Source of the DNA: Syntrophaceae bacterium
Lineage (GTDB): Bacteria > Desulfobacterota > Syntrophia > Syntrophales > Smithellaceae
Direction of reading: 5' to 3'
Assembly (NCBI GenBank): GCA_009773315.1
Contig: WRPE01000031.1
Location: 1-54,052 of the forward strand
Length of the DNA: 54,052 bases
A model generated the notes under the pieces. It saw only the letters and a program-made list of their open reading frames with translations. It had not been told where the DNA came from and did not search any database. This document shows, in pieces, positions 1-7,321 of the stretch. Positions within the stretch are counted from its first letter, which is position 1. Every line of letters begins with the position of its first letter. The position numbers and the translations under genes were made by a program.

Positions 1-396
1 GCTGTTGTGATGCAGGGTTACTACAAGGATGAGGCAGCGACCGCTGAAGTCATCCGCAACGGCTGGCTGCACACGGGCGATCTGGCCTATATGGACGAGG
101 AAGGCTACGTTTTTCTGGTCGGTTTGAAGAAACGCATGATTATTACAAGCGGTTTCAACGTCTATCCCAAAGAGGTGGAATTAATTCTGGCTATGCATCC
201 CGCTGTTGTCGCATCGAAAGTCGTCGGTGAGAAAGACCTCATGCGGGGAGAGATTGTCAAAGCGCTCATCGTGAAAAAACCCGGTGACGAGACAGACGAG
301 AAAGAAATCATGCAGCATTGCCGGAATTACCTGTCCGCCTACAAGGTCCCCCGAGAGGTGGTATTTGTTGCAACTATCGATTCTCAGGCAATATGA
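1..396 (+). CDS. AMP-dependent acyl-CoA synthetase/ligase, C-terminal part (5' end outside window)
   Basis: The reading frame is open from the window edge and shows the C-terminal half of the ANL adenylating superfamily, which activates carboxylic acids to acyl-CoA through an acyl-AMP. The motif GWLHTGDLAYMDEEGYVFLVG contains the conserved TGD; the hinge follows as KKRMIITSGFNVYPKEVE, then the small C-terminal domain. The protein stops at FVATIDSQAI, just where family members normally carry the A10 motif PKxxxGK with the lysine needed for adenylation. A faint remnant (RFSGNMKIN) is readable in another frame right there, so the 3' end may be frameshifted or decayed. The substrate cannot be read from this fragment. 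Confidence 0.85.
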   Translation, partial: AVVMQGYYKDEAATAEVIRNGWLHTGDLAYMDEEGYVFLVGLKKRMIITSGFNVYPKEVELILAMHPAVVASKVVGEKDLMRGEIVKALIVKKPGDETDEKEIMQHCRNYLSAYKVPREVVFVATIDSQAI

Positions 397-435
397 AGAT
401 CAACTGATCATTCACAAACCATCTCTCCTGGGTTT

Positions 436-1044
436 TTAAGAATCCGGTGCGCTCAAATGACTGCGATCGTTCATGAGTTCGATGTGAGCCTGTCCCTCCC
501 GGATATGGATCAATGTTTTGGAAGCGTTATCCACACAGGTGCTGCGAAAGTCGGAAAGGTTGATCTTCCGCAGGCGGCAAAGAATCGCGGCAATTGTGAA
601 GTTATGCGCAACGACCAGCGCGTTTTCTCCGCCTTCAATAATCTTTTCAATGGACTGCCAGGCCCGTGTCTGCAATTCGGTCAGGGATTCTCCACGCGGC
701 ATTCTGACGGATGCCGGATCGGCAATCCACCGGTGGAGAAATTCTTTTTCGCAGGCCATTAACTCCTTAAAAGTCAGGCCTTCAAAATCCCCCTGATCCA
801 TCTCCGCCAGTTCGGGATGAACTTCTATCTTTCTTTGGTGAAAGCTGTTGATGATTTCGGCAGTCTGATAAGCCCTCTTCAGCGGACTGGCATGGATGGC
901 GTCGATTTCGGAATCTTTCAGGGACAAGGCCAGCCTCCGGGCCTGTTCAATGCCTGCCTCACTTAATTCGATATCGCTTGTCCCCTGAATCCGGCCCTCT
1001 TTATTCCAGAGTGTTTCGCCATGACGGATCAGAATCAGTTTCAT
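436..1044 (-). CDS. Histidine phosphatase family protein (phosphoglycerate mutase / alpha-ribazole phosphatase-like)
   Basis: A 202-residue protein that opens with the phosphohistidine signature LILIRHGETLWNKEGRIQG (RHG at residues 7-9). It has the second half of the active site (SPLKRAYQTAE), the acidic EMDQGDFEGL segment and a late VVAHNFTIAAIL histidine. These are the hallmarks of the branch-1 histidine phosphatases, which include cofactor-dependent phosphoglycerate mutase and CobC. The size fits the small phosphatases rather than the 250-residue glycolytic GpmA. It lies 58 bp downstream of the nitronate monooxygenase gene on the same strand and may be cotranscribed. The exact substrate is not determined. 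Confidence 0.85.
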   Translation of the reverse strand: MKLILIRHGETLWNKEGRIQGTSDIELSEAGIEQARRLALSLKDSEIDAIHASPLKRAYQTAEIINSFHQRKIEVHPELAEMDQGDFEGLTFKELMACEKEFLHRWIADPASVRMPRGESLTELQTRAWQSIEKIIEGGENALVVAHNFTIAAILCRLRKINLSDFRSTCVDNASKTLIHIREGQAHIELMNDRSHLSAPDS

Positions 1045-1102
1045 ACTTTCACCAAGGCGGCCATGCGGGCGATTACCTGCATGGCCGCCATCGAGGATAT
1101 TT

Positions 1103-2152
1103 TCAGGCTTTGAAACTATTCAATTTCGAAAGCGTCGCTTCCGCCTCGCTGATGACGCGGTCGATCAGTTCTTTGGTGGTCGGGTTGTCGGTAATGCCGC
1201 CGCAGCATTGTCCCGCAAAAAGAATGCCGCCTTCGACATCGCCCTCGTTGAGGGCTTTGAGGTGTTTCATGTTGCCCACCGCCTGGCGCGCCAGCACCAT
1301 CAGCGGATGCCCTTCCTCAGCTTTCAGCATTTCCAGGCTCACGCCCAGGAATTTAGCAAAGGACAGATTCATCAGACGCTTGATCAAAAGCGCGCCCTTG
1401 ATGGCGTCCACCATCGGGAAACCGCGCTTCATCATGGCTTCGGCCTCTTTGGTTTTCAGCACACGGCCGTCCATGCCGTCAAACACGTTGGCATAGAGAG
1501 TATCCTGTTCGGTCGCCTCAATGCATAATTTTTTAAAGTTGTCATGCACCATGCTCTCCTTGACCACCATGAAACGGCTGCCCATGGAGATGCCGTCCGC
1601 ACCCAAAGCCAGCGCCGCCGCCAGCCCTCGTCCATCATAAAATCCGCCAGCAGCGATGAGGGGAACTTTGACTATCGAGGCAACAAGGGGAATCAAAACC
1701 ATGGACGTGGCCGCCGCGCCGTGCGCCGCCGCTTCATGGCCCGTGACAACCAGCGCATCGCAGCCCATCTGCACGGCCTTGGCCGCGTGCTTGGCGATGG
1801 CAATCGTGCCCACGACTTTGCCGCCGTAAGCATGCACGTCATTCACAAACCAGGGTTTCCCCAGCGAATAATTAATGATGGGAACTTTTTCCTCGATGGC
1901 AACGGCGATATTTTCTTTCGCCCCCGGCCCTACAAGAATCTGATTAATACCAAAGGGTTTATCCGTCATTGAACGGATCTGCCGGATGTTCTCCCGCGTT
2001 TCTTTCGGGTTGCAGCGCGCGATGGCCAAAAGTCCCAGCCCTCCGGCGTTGCAGACGGCCGCAACCAGTTTAGGTTCCGTAATCCAGTTCATTCCGGCCA
2101 GCATGATGGGATGCTCGATGCCAAACATTTGCGTCATTCTTGTTTTGAACAT
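1103..2152 (-). CDS. Nitronate monooxygenase / enoyl-ACP reductase FabK-like FMN protein
   Basis: A 349-residue TIM-barrel flavoprotein of the 2-nitropropane dioxygenase family. The N-terminus (GIEHPIMLAGMNWITEPKLV), the VVTGHEAAAHG segment with the conserved histidine, the IAAGGFYDGRGLAAALALGADG phosphate-binding region and GSRFMVVKES follow the usual order. The family uses FMN either to oxidise nitronates or, as FabK, to reduce enoyl-ACP. In a strict anaerobe another flavin reaction is also possible. The start is supported by GGAGAAG 6-12 bases upstream of the ATG. The next gene downstream on this strand is the histidine phosphatase. Confidence 0.82.
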   Translation of the reverse strand: MFKTRMTQMFGIEHPIMLAGMNWITEPKLVAAVCNAGGLGLLAIARCNPKETRENIRQIRSMTDKPFGINQILVGPGAKENIAVAIEEKVPIINYSLGKPWFVNDVHAYGGKVVGTIAIAKHAAKAVQMGCDALVVTGHEAAAHGAAATSMVLIPLVASIVKVPLIAAGGFYDGRGLAAALALGADGISMGSRFMVVKESMVHDNFKKLCIEATEQDTLYANVFDGMDGRVLKTKEAEAMMKRGFPMVDAIKGALLIKRLMNLSFAKFLGVSLEMLKAEEGHPLMVLARQAVGNMKHLKALNEGDVEGGILFAGQCCGGITDNPTTKELIDRVISEAEATLSKLNSFKA

Positions 2153-2367
2153 AATCTTCTCCTTATCTGTTATTGAATAATTTTAATATTCTTCATACTT
2201 TTGTTCAGGTCTGGAAGCATAAGAGATGAAAGGGTGGATGTCAAAACAATTTTATTCTGCAAGAAACGAAAAAAAGCGCCAGAGGACTCCGGCCATTGAC
2301 ATTGCCGGTTATTCTGATAAAAACAAACCGTCATTTATTTCATAGTTGTTCGGATGGAGAAGACAAA

Positions 2368-2844
2368 ATGAAACTGATAACGTTCGGAATGGTGGACGAG
2401 TTGATCGCCAAAGCAGGCGCTACCTCAAGACTCAGGATTAATCACAATATCCACGAATCTTTATCCGACCCCGTGCAGCGATTATTCATCGCGGCCTGGC
2501 GCTCCTCGTATTTTCGGCCGCACCGGCATCCGGAAAAAAGCGAGTTTGCCATTGTGATTCGCGGCCTTTTTGATGTTATTTTTTTTGATGACGACGGTGT
2601 TGTTACCGAGCGGATTTCTGCGGGTCCGGGTACGGATACATTCGCCATGGAAATCCCGGCAGGCCGCTACCATACATGGATTCCCATGGCGGAACAGTCC
2701 GTGTTTTTTGAAGTGAAAGCGGGGCCTTACGATCCTGCAGCCTCGCTTTTATTTGCGCCCTGGTCGCCTGCGGAAGGCACCGCGCAGGTGAAAGAATTCC
2801 AGGCCTGGCTTCATACTGCGCGCATCGGCGAACGGATTTTATAA
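2368..2844 (+). CDS. WbuC-family cupin metalloprotein
   Basis: A 158-residue protein that matches the WbuC cupin-fold family from one end to the other. It contains LRINHNIHESLSDPVQRL, then the cupin metal site YFRPHRHPEKSEF with two histidines and a glutamate, FDVIFFDDDGVVTE, the second cupin motif EIPAGRYHTW and VFFEVKAGPYDP. WbuC proteins are often found near O-antigen loci and their reaction is poorly defined. I chose ATG 2368 over an upstream in-frame start because GGAG lies just ahead of it and family homology begins here. It is convergent with the ABM gene downstream, with a palindromic repeat between them. Confidence 0.8.
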   Translation: MKLITFGMVDELIAKAGATSRLRINHNIHESLSDPVQRLFIAAWRSSYFRPHRHPEKSEFAIVIRGLFDVIFFDDDGVVTERISAGPGTDTFAMEIPAGRYHTWIPMAEQSVFFEVKAGPYDPAASLLFAPWSPAEGTAQVKEFQAWLHTARIGERIL

Positions 2845-2859
2845 ACATCGATAAACAAT

Positions 2860-2940
2860 CTATCGCAAACCATCGTGTGACCTCGCGCCACCTTCAGGTG
2901 GTTAGGTCATTAGGGCCTTCTCTACCCCACGTGCCGATAG
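2860..2940. repeat. Interspersed palindromic element, copy at 2.9 kb
   Basis: Outer arms CTATCG (2860-2865) and CGATAG (2935-2940) enclose a nested hairpin. TGACCT (2878-2883) pairs with AGGTCA (2904-2909), and inside them CCACC (2888-2892), loop TTCA, GGTGG (2897-2901). The core resembles the copies at about 18.4 and 47.7 kb. It lies between convergent genes, so it may also work as a two-way terminator. Confidence 0.7.
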
Positions 2941-2973
2941 GTTAATTCCATTTCTAAATCAAAAAGGAATTAA

Positions 2974-3267
2974 TTAGACTTTCTGGATTTCTTTCATAAC
3001 CGACAACTCCGGTTTCCCGCCGATAAAGGCAGCGCTGGCCACAAAAAACTCCTTGAAATACGGCGTGGAAGAATGAAAATCCAGAGCGGCTTTATCTTTG
3101 TATTGTTCGACCACCACCAGCATGTTGGGATTGGCTTTGTCTTGATTGAGGGAATAAAGAACCGTACCCTCCTCCGAAGCCACTTTGAACATTAACGCCT
3201 TGAAGGCGGTTACGGCCTCATCCATCTTTCCCTCTTTAACAGGCAACTTGGCTATGACTGTAAGCAT
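2974..3267 (-). CDS. Antibiotic biosynthesis monooxygenase (ABM/YgiN-like) domain protein
   Basis: A 97-residue single-domain protein with the ABM ferredoxin-like fold pattern. It has MLTVIAKLPVKEGKMDEAV, EEGTVLYSLNQDK, the family core NMLVVVEQYKDKAALDFHSSTPYFKEF and a short C-terminal strand. Family members such as YgiN act on quinols or other small aromatics, or serve as heme or substrate-binding dimers; the role here is not known. The start has a strong ribosome-binding site, GGGGAGG, 6 bases before the ATG. It stands alone, convergent to the cupin gene and divergent from the KAS III-like gene. Confidence 0.8.
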   Translation of the reverse strand: MLTVIAKLPVKEGKMDEAVTAFKALMFKVASEEGTVLYSLNQDKANPNMLVVVEQYKDKAALDFHSSTPYFKEFFVASAAFIGGKPELSVMKEIQKV

Positions 3268-3450
3268 TTTGATACCTCCCCGATTTATTATTCATTCCGT
3301 ATTAACGTGTTTGGCTTCATAACACAACAAAGGTCTGACAAGCAAGATGTCCCTGATATTTAAATGAAGCGATTCAACCGATAATCGGGCAATGCTCAGT
3401 CCGATATCCACTCAATATATTGGCCTATTCGGGGAATTCTATTTATTTCT

Positions 3451-3479
3451 TTGACATATGATGCCATTTTCCCTATACT
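3451..3479 (+). promoter_or_regulatory. Sigma-70-type promoter for the KAS III-like gene
   Basis: TTGACA at 3451-3456 and TATACT at 3474-3479 are separated by exactly 17 bases, which is close to consensus. It is about 54 bases before the ATG at 3533. No operator was recognised. Confidence 0.65.
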
Positions 3480-3532
3480 TCACCACCTTGTGAGAAAATC
3501 TTTAAAGAAAGAAGGGAGTTACACAAGAAAAC

Positions 3533-4519
3533 ATGGTTTATCTGCATGGCATCGGGCATTTTCATCCTGAAAATATAATTTGCAACAAGTTTCTGGAAGA
3601 TCTGAACATCGGTACGACCGTCGATTGGATTATGGAACGCGTCGGCATTGAATCGCGCCGCACGGTATTGCCTCTCGATTATCTCACCCAAACAAAGAAC
3701 GTCGATCCCCGCGAAACGGACAAGGTTCGTCTTTATTCGGATGCCCAGATGGGAGGCCAGGCGGCCAGGATGGCGCTTACTCGAGCCGGACTGAAAGTTG
3801 AAGATATCGGGATGGTTATTTCCGGAAGTTCTCTTCCCCAGTACCTGACACCTGCCGAGGCTTCAACCGTCGCTTGCGACCTGGGCATTGATGTTCCCTG
3901 CTTTGACATCAATTCCGCCTGTGCAACCTATGGCGTTCAGATGCGGTATCTGGATTCGGTCAAACCGGAAAAACTGCCGCCTTACATTCTGGTAACCAAT
4001 ATCGAAGCGGCAACAACGACCATCGACTATTCCGACCGCCGTTCCGCCGTGTTATTCGGCGATTGCGCCACGGCATCAATTCTGTCCACCACGGTTCCTT
4101 CCCATAAAATATTTTCCGATTGTGAAATGGACTCCAAACCGACGATGTGGGACAAAGCGATTGTACCGCGCTGGGGCTATTTCAGTCAGGACGGCGCTGC
4201 GGTGCAGGGCTTTGCCATCCGCAAGACCACCGACGGCTTGCGCAGCCTGCTGGCTTCAGCGCCCGATGCGGACAAGAGCCATTTTTTCTTTATCGGCCAT
4301 CAGGCCAACCTGGGTGTTTTGCAGACCGCCGCCGAAAGGTCGGGGGTGCCACCGGAAAATCACTGGTACAACGTCAATCGCTTTGGCAATGTAGGGTGCG
4401 CGGGCGGACCTTCCGTATTGAGTCAGCACTGGGATGAACTGCGCCCGGGCGACCATGTAGCCATGGCTCTGGTTGGCGCGGGCCTTACTTGGACACAGAT
4501 GCTGCTGACGATCAAATGA
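3533..4519 (+). CDS. 3-oxoacyl-ACP synthase III-like (FabH/KAS III family) condensing enzyme
   Basis: A 328-residue thiolase-fold enzyme with the full KAS III triad: Cys130 in INSACATYGV, His256 in FIGHQAN and Asn286 in FGNVGCAG. KAS III enzymes join an acyl-CoA to malonyl-ACP or, in relatives such as OleA and HMG-CoA synthase, to another acyl-CoA. The N-terminal region (GIGHFHPENIICNKFLE, ERVGIESRRTV) is typical of FabH-like starters. It is not next to other fatty-acid genes, so a specialised acyl condensation is as likely as housekeeping initiation. A weakly spaced AGGGAG precedes the ATG, and the promoter is just upstream. The TetR gene lies convergently downstream. Confidence 0.85.
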   Translation: MVYLHGIGHFHPENIICNKFLEDLNIGTTVDWIMERVGIESRRTVLPLDYLTQTKNVDPRETDKVRLYSDAQMGGQAARMALTRAGLKVEDIGMVISGSSLPQYLTPAEASTVACDLGIDVPCFDINSACATYGVQMRYLDSVKPEKLPPYILVTNIEAATTTIDYSDRRSAVLFGDCATASILSTTVPSHKIFSDCEMDSKPTMWDKAIVPRWGYFSQDGAAVQGFAIRKTTDGLRSLLASAPDADKSHFFFIGHQANLGVLQTAAERSGVPPENHWYNVNRFGNVGCAGGPSVLSQHWDELRPGDHVAMALVGAGLTWTQMLLTIK

Positions 4520-4587
4520 ATTTGACTAATTAAGCGTCATATTCTGTAGGCATAAAATTATTGCCGAAGGCAAAACTGGCAAGTGAT

Positions 4588-5196
4588 TCAGCGTTGGATT
4601 ATGGCTTCGCGGTAAATCTGCCAGAGAGAGTTGTACCTATCAATCAGCTTGAACCCGCCATCATTGAGAGCCCACATGTTCACGAGTCCCTGAATAAGAG
4701 TAAAGAGCAATGTTGCTGAAGCCTCTATGTCAATGTCTTTGCGGATCTCTCCATTCCTAACTCCCTCGGAAAGGAGTTCCACTAGAGAGGAAATGTATTT
4801 GTCGATCGTCTGAGCTGCCTGTTTATTTAGTTTGCGATCGCCAAGGCTGACTATCTCAGCGATGACTTGAAAGGAAAGACCTTTGCGCATGTCGATCATG
4901 GAAAAATGCATCTGGATGATTTCATTAATTGTGTTAAGTGTCACCACTTTGGTCCTTGTTTTTCCCTGCGAAATGTCGCTTAGAAGCAATTTTTCGATAT
5001 GAGAGAGAAGTAAGGAAAGAATGCTTTTCTTGTTTTTGAAGTGGCGATATATTGCCGCTTCGGAAATACCTACCATTGCAGCGATCTTGTTGACCGTGAG
5101 ATGCTCACTCCCATATTTGAAGATTAGTTTCTGTGCTGCTTCAATAATTTGCTTTTGTCTGACTTCTGTATTTTCTTTCTTCATGGTTTTTGCCAT
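4588..5196 (-). CDS. TetR/AcrR-family transcriptional regulator
   Basis: A 202-residue one-component regulator. The N-terminal HTH reads RQKQIIEAAQKLIFKYG, then LTVNKIAAMVGISEAAIYRHF with KNKKSILSLLL, the TetR signature. The C-terminal ligand/dimer domain is all helical and includes the SLGDRKLNKQAAQTIDKYISSLVELL region found in the fatty-acid/acyl-CoA-linked TetR group. I chose the start at 5196 because AAGG lies 6-7 bases upstream; an upstream ATG at 5238 lacks a ribosome-binding site. A promoter lies at 5307-5335. Likely targets are itself, the neighbouring KAS III-like gene or the small membrane protein; this is inference. Confidence 0.85.
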   Translation of the reverse strand: MAKTMKKENTEVRQKQIIEAAQKLIFKYGSEHLTVNKIAAMVGISEAAIYRHFKNKKSILSLLLSHIEKLLLSDISQGKTRTKVVTLNTINEIIQMHFSMIDMRKGLSFQVIAEIVSLGDRKLNKQAAQTIDKYISSLVELLSEGVRNGEIRKDIDIEASATLLFTLIQGLVNMWALNDGGFKLIDRYNSLWQIYREAIIQR

Positions 5197-5306
5197 TACA
5201 GCCTTAAATCCCCCTAAATTATCATCAAAAAAGAACAACTATAGAAAACGATTTCTTAAAGATTTTTTTAAGTACTCATTTCGATTTATAAAACATGCTT
5301 ATTTAT

Positions 5307-5335
5307 TTTATAATGAATCTTAGATAGAAAATCAA
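5307..5335 (-). promoter_or_regulatory. Sigma-70-type promoter for the TetR regulator
   Basis: On the minus strand TTGATT (5335-5330) and TATAAA (5312-5307) are 17 bases apart. The predicted transcript would start near 5300, giving a leader of about 100 bases before the chosen ATG. Confidence 0.5.
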
Positions 5336-5406
5336 TTAAATATTAGAAATTATTTGTTAGCAAGACAGACAAACATATCGCAGCAGATCATCAACAATCA
5401 GAAACC

Positions 5407-5478
5407 TGCACAACCACATAAAACCAGCAAAGTCGTCATTCCCGCGAAAGCGGGAATGACGACTAGAGAGGTTGTGCA
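5407..5478. repeat. Two-armed palindromic repeat with CGTCATTCCCGC stem
   Basis: A perfect 15-bp inverted repeat, AGTCGTCATTCCCGC (5431-5445), loop GAAA, then its complement (5450-5464). It is enclosed by a second pair of arms, TGCACAACC (5407-5415) and GGTTGTGCA (5470-5478). Stems of the type CGTCATTCCCGCGAAAGCGGGAATG are common interspersed repeats in several proteobacterial genomes; the outer arms make this a nested element. Confidence 0.8.
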
Positions 5479-5692
5479 AAGCTCTCCATCAGCAGTCACG
5501 ACAAATATCTGACCCGAGAAATAGCTCATTCGCCGCTGGCGCCATGATGCCTGTGTTACTTCACTTTACTGTAGGCGGCCATAGCAAACGTCAATACACT
5601 GGTATTTGGACGACTTCTTTATTACCGGTGCTTTTTTAAAAAAAATACTGATGAGTGCGCCAAGTTACCGAAACCACGAATGCCGGTTTTTC

Positions 5693-5884
5693 CTATAGCG
5701 CGTCTTTAGTTTCCGGAGAAGGATTTGGCTGAGTAAACCCCCACGTCAATCCAAACAAAAACAAGCCCAATGCAATAACAACTAATAAAACTGTCACAAA
5801 AGCAGGCACAGGCGATATTTTTGCAATTATAATCAGGCCAATAGCACAAATTATAATAACGACCCCCAGTAGTTTTCTTTTCAT
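5693..5884 (-). CDS. Small two-helix membrane protein, function unknown
   Basis: A 63-residue protein with two hydrophobic helices, about residues 4-22 (LLGVVIIICAIGLIIIA) and 28-48 (AFVTVLLVVIALGLFLFGL), joined by a short ISPVP turn. It ends in a polar tail rich in P, E and K. The excellent ribosome-binding site AAAAGGAGG 6 bases before the ATG is the main reason to believe it is real. No family is recognised. A possible TetR-type operator lies about 30 bases upstream of its start. Confidence 0.7.
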   Translation of the reverse strand: MKRKLLGVVIIICAIGLIIIAKISPVPAFVTVLLVVIALGLFLFGLTWGFTQPNPSPETKDAL

Positions 5885-6187
5885 TTTTTACCTCCTTTTA
5901 AGGATAATATAAAGTTAACGTTCACTAACGTAATAGTAAATAGTAACTTACATGTCAAGAAATATTTTAACAGGAATATTTCATATAGAACTTTTTCTTA
6001 GGCTATCTAACGATGGATGCGGAATTTCTTTGATATTACCAAACGTGCAGTTGTTATTTCTCTTTCAAATGGAAATTCTCACTTTTGAGAACTGCTCAGA
6101 AGTGCGTGGCGCAAGCGATAATCATCACCACCATTCATATTTTTTCTTAAGCTTGTTTGCACATTACAGATGAAAAGATGAAATGAA
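5885..6187. other. Intergenic region of about 300 bp
   Basis: Apart from the possible operator at 5913-5926 I see no supported feature. A 73-codon plus-strand frame (5952-6173) has no ribosome-binding site and unconvincing composition, so it is not called. Confidence 0.5.
5913..5926. promoter_or_regulatory. Possible TetR-type operator upstream of the small membrane protein gene
   Basis: AGTTAACGTTCACT is a 14-bp imperfect palindrome centred on AACGTT, with 12 of 14 positions symmetric. An overlapping ACGTT-4-AACGT dyad lies at 5918-5931. It is just upstream of a TATATT/TATTAT -10-like sequence for the 5884 gene, where a repressor would block transcription. A TetR gene is close by. No second copy was found, so the assignment is tentative. 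Confidence 0.35.
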
Positions 6188-7303
6188 TCAAACCGGCCAA
6201 TCGGGGATTTCTTTCTTCGTTCCGAACCACTTTATTGTGACATAAAACATATCCAGATGGCGCATGGCAATTTTAAATCGGGTGAGTTTGCTTCGGGAAG
6301 TTACACCGCAAAGCAGGTGGTCGAACTGATCAAAATTCAACATCCGCATTTTACGGATGGTCACTTCTTCCAGCGCGTTTTTTTCGCGCAGATATTCTTT
6401 GAGCTTTCCTTTATAGCCCTCCATGCCGATTTGTCCCTCGCCTACGGCCGAGACAGCCAGAACACCGCTTAAACAGGCCATGTCAATGCCACCGCCGTGC
6501 AGAGCCGACGTCAATCCGGCCGCGTCACCCACCAGGATAATATTGTCATGGACAAGACGAGGCAGCATCCGGCTGGTCGCAACACCGCTGCCCTTTTCCA
6601 TCACGGTCGCATCGGCCAGGCCTTCCGCACGCAAGACATCCGCCATCAGTTTTTTCAAGTCCGGTCTTTCCTTGCTCAAGGCGCCGCGCACGGTGCAGAT
6701 CACGCCGACATTGGCCCGCCCGGCATCCTTGGGAAAAATCCAATAATAGGCGGGTTGAAACGCAGAAGGTAAATCCGGGAAAAAAGCAACCTTGATGCGC
6801 GGCATCAGAGCGCTGAAATCGCCCGCCAGCGCCAGTTGATGCGCCAGAAGATACTCTCGAAAATAATCACCCGAAAATTGATAGAGTCTGGATGTTATCG
6901 ACGGAGCGCCGCCGGCGTCCAGAATCCAGTCATATTCCTTTTGCATCTGCCTTAGGCGAGCCTTCGTAATCTTTGCGTTTTCATGAATGATAACACCCCG
7001 ACTTGCCGCAAGGCTAGCCAGTTCCTGCTGCCAGATCCGGCGGTCCAGCATCCATAATTTCCGGTGCTTGCTCAAAGGAAACGTGAATTCCCCGCGGCCC
7101 CTCAGAACAATCTCATCAACGGGGCGCAACAATCCCCTGCCCGGTCTGGCCATAATCCCCAGTGAGTCAAAAATACATTCGCCGCAGACAATGCCCTCCC
7201 CAACTTTTCTTTTTTCAAAGAGGTCAACCTGAATGTTTTTTTTTGCCGCCGCGAGCGCCGCGTAGAGTCCGCCCGGTCCGGCTCCGATAATGGCCAGTTT
7301 CAT
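6188..7303 (-). CDS. FAD-dependent oxidoreductase of the geranylgeranyl reductase type
   Basis: A 371-residue flavoprotein of the PHBH/GGR group. The N-terminal Rossmann motif is LAIIGAGPGGLYAALAAAKK, followed by DLFEKRKVGEGIVCGECIFDSLG. The second FAD contact is IILVGDAAGLTSALHGGGIDMA (GD motif). GGR-type enzymes reduce isoprenoid double bonds; others of this fold serve as electron carriers for low-potential reactions. The gene follows the TrpF-like gene by 18 bp on the same strand, and both diverge from the benzoyl-CoA-reductase-like genes. A role in the same pathway is plausible but not shown. The CGEC motif near residue 40 is typical of the GGR subgroup. Confidence 0.75.
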   Translation of the reverse strand: MKLAIIGAGPGGLYAALAAAKKNIQVDLFEKRKVGEGIVCGECIFDSLGIMARPGRGLLRPVDEIVLRGRGEFTFPLSKHRKLWMLDRRIWQQELASLAASRGVIIHENAKITKARLRQMQKEYDWILDAGGAPSITSRLYQFSGDYFREYLLAHQLALAGDFSALMPRIKVAFFPDLPSAFQPAYYWIFPKDAGRANVGVICTVRGALSKERPDLKKLMADVLRAEGLADATVMEKGSGVATSRMLPRLVHDNIILVGDAAGLTSALHGGGIDMACLSGVLAVSAVGEGQIGMEGYKGKLKEYLREKNALEEVTIRKMRMLNFDQFDHLLCGVTSRSKLTRFKIAMRHLDMFYVTIKWFGTKKEIPDWPV

Positions 7304-7321
7304 ATTCTTTACCCTTTGGTC

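Larger units (their letters stand above)
5197..5692. other. Intergenic region of about 500 bp
   Basis: An A+T-rich stretch between the TetR gene and the small membrane protein gene. It holds the TetR promoter (5307-5335) and a two-armed palindromic repeat (5407-5478). I see no coding frame with a ribosome-binding site and no RNA gene in the rest. Confidence 0.6.

Noticed and set aside
1544-1972. Antisense frame over the nitronate monooxygenase gene, and similar long antisense frames elsewhere
   Set aside because: Codon-bias shadows of real genes on the other strand, with no family match.
5952-6173. 73-codon plus-strand frame between two minus-strand genes
   Set aside because: No ribosome-binding site, odd composition (FF, HHHH runs) and no recognisable family.
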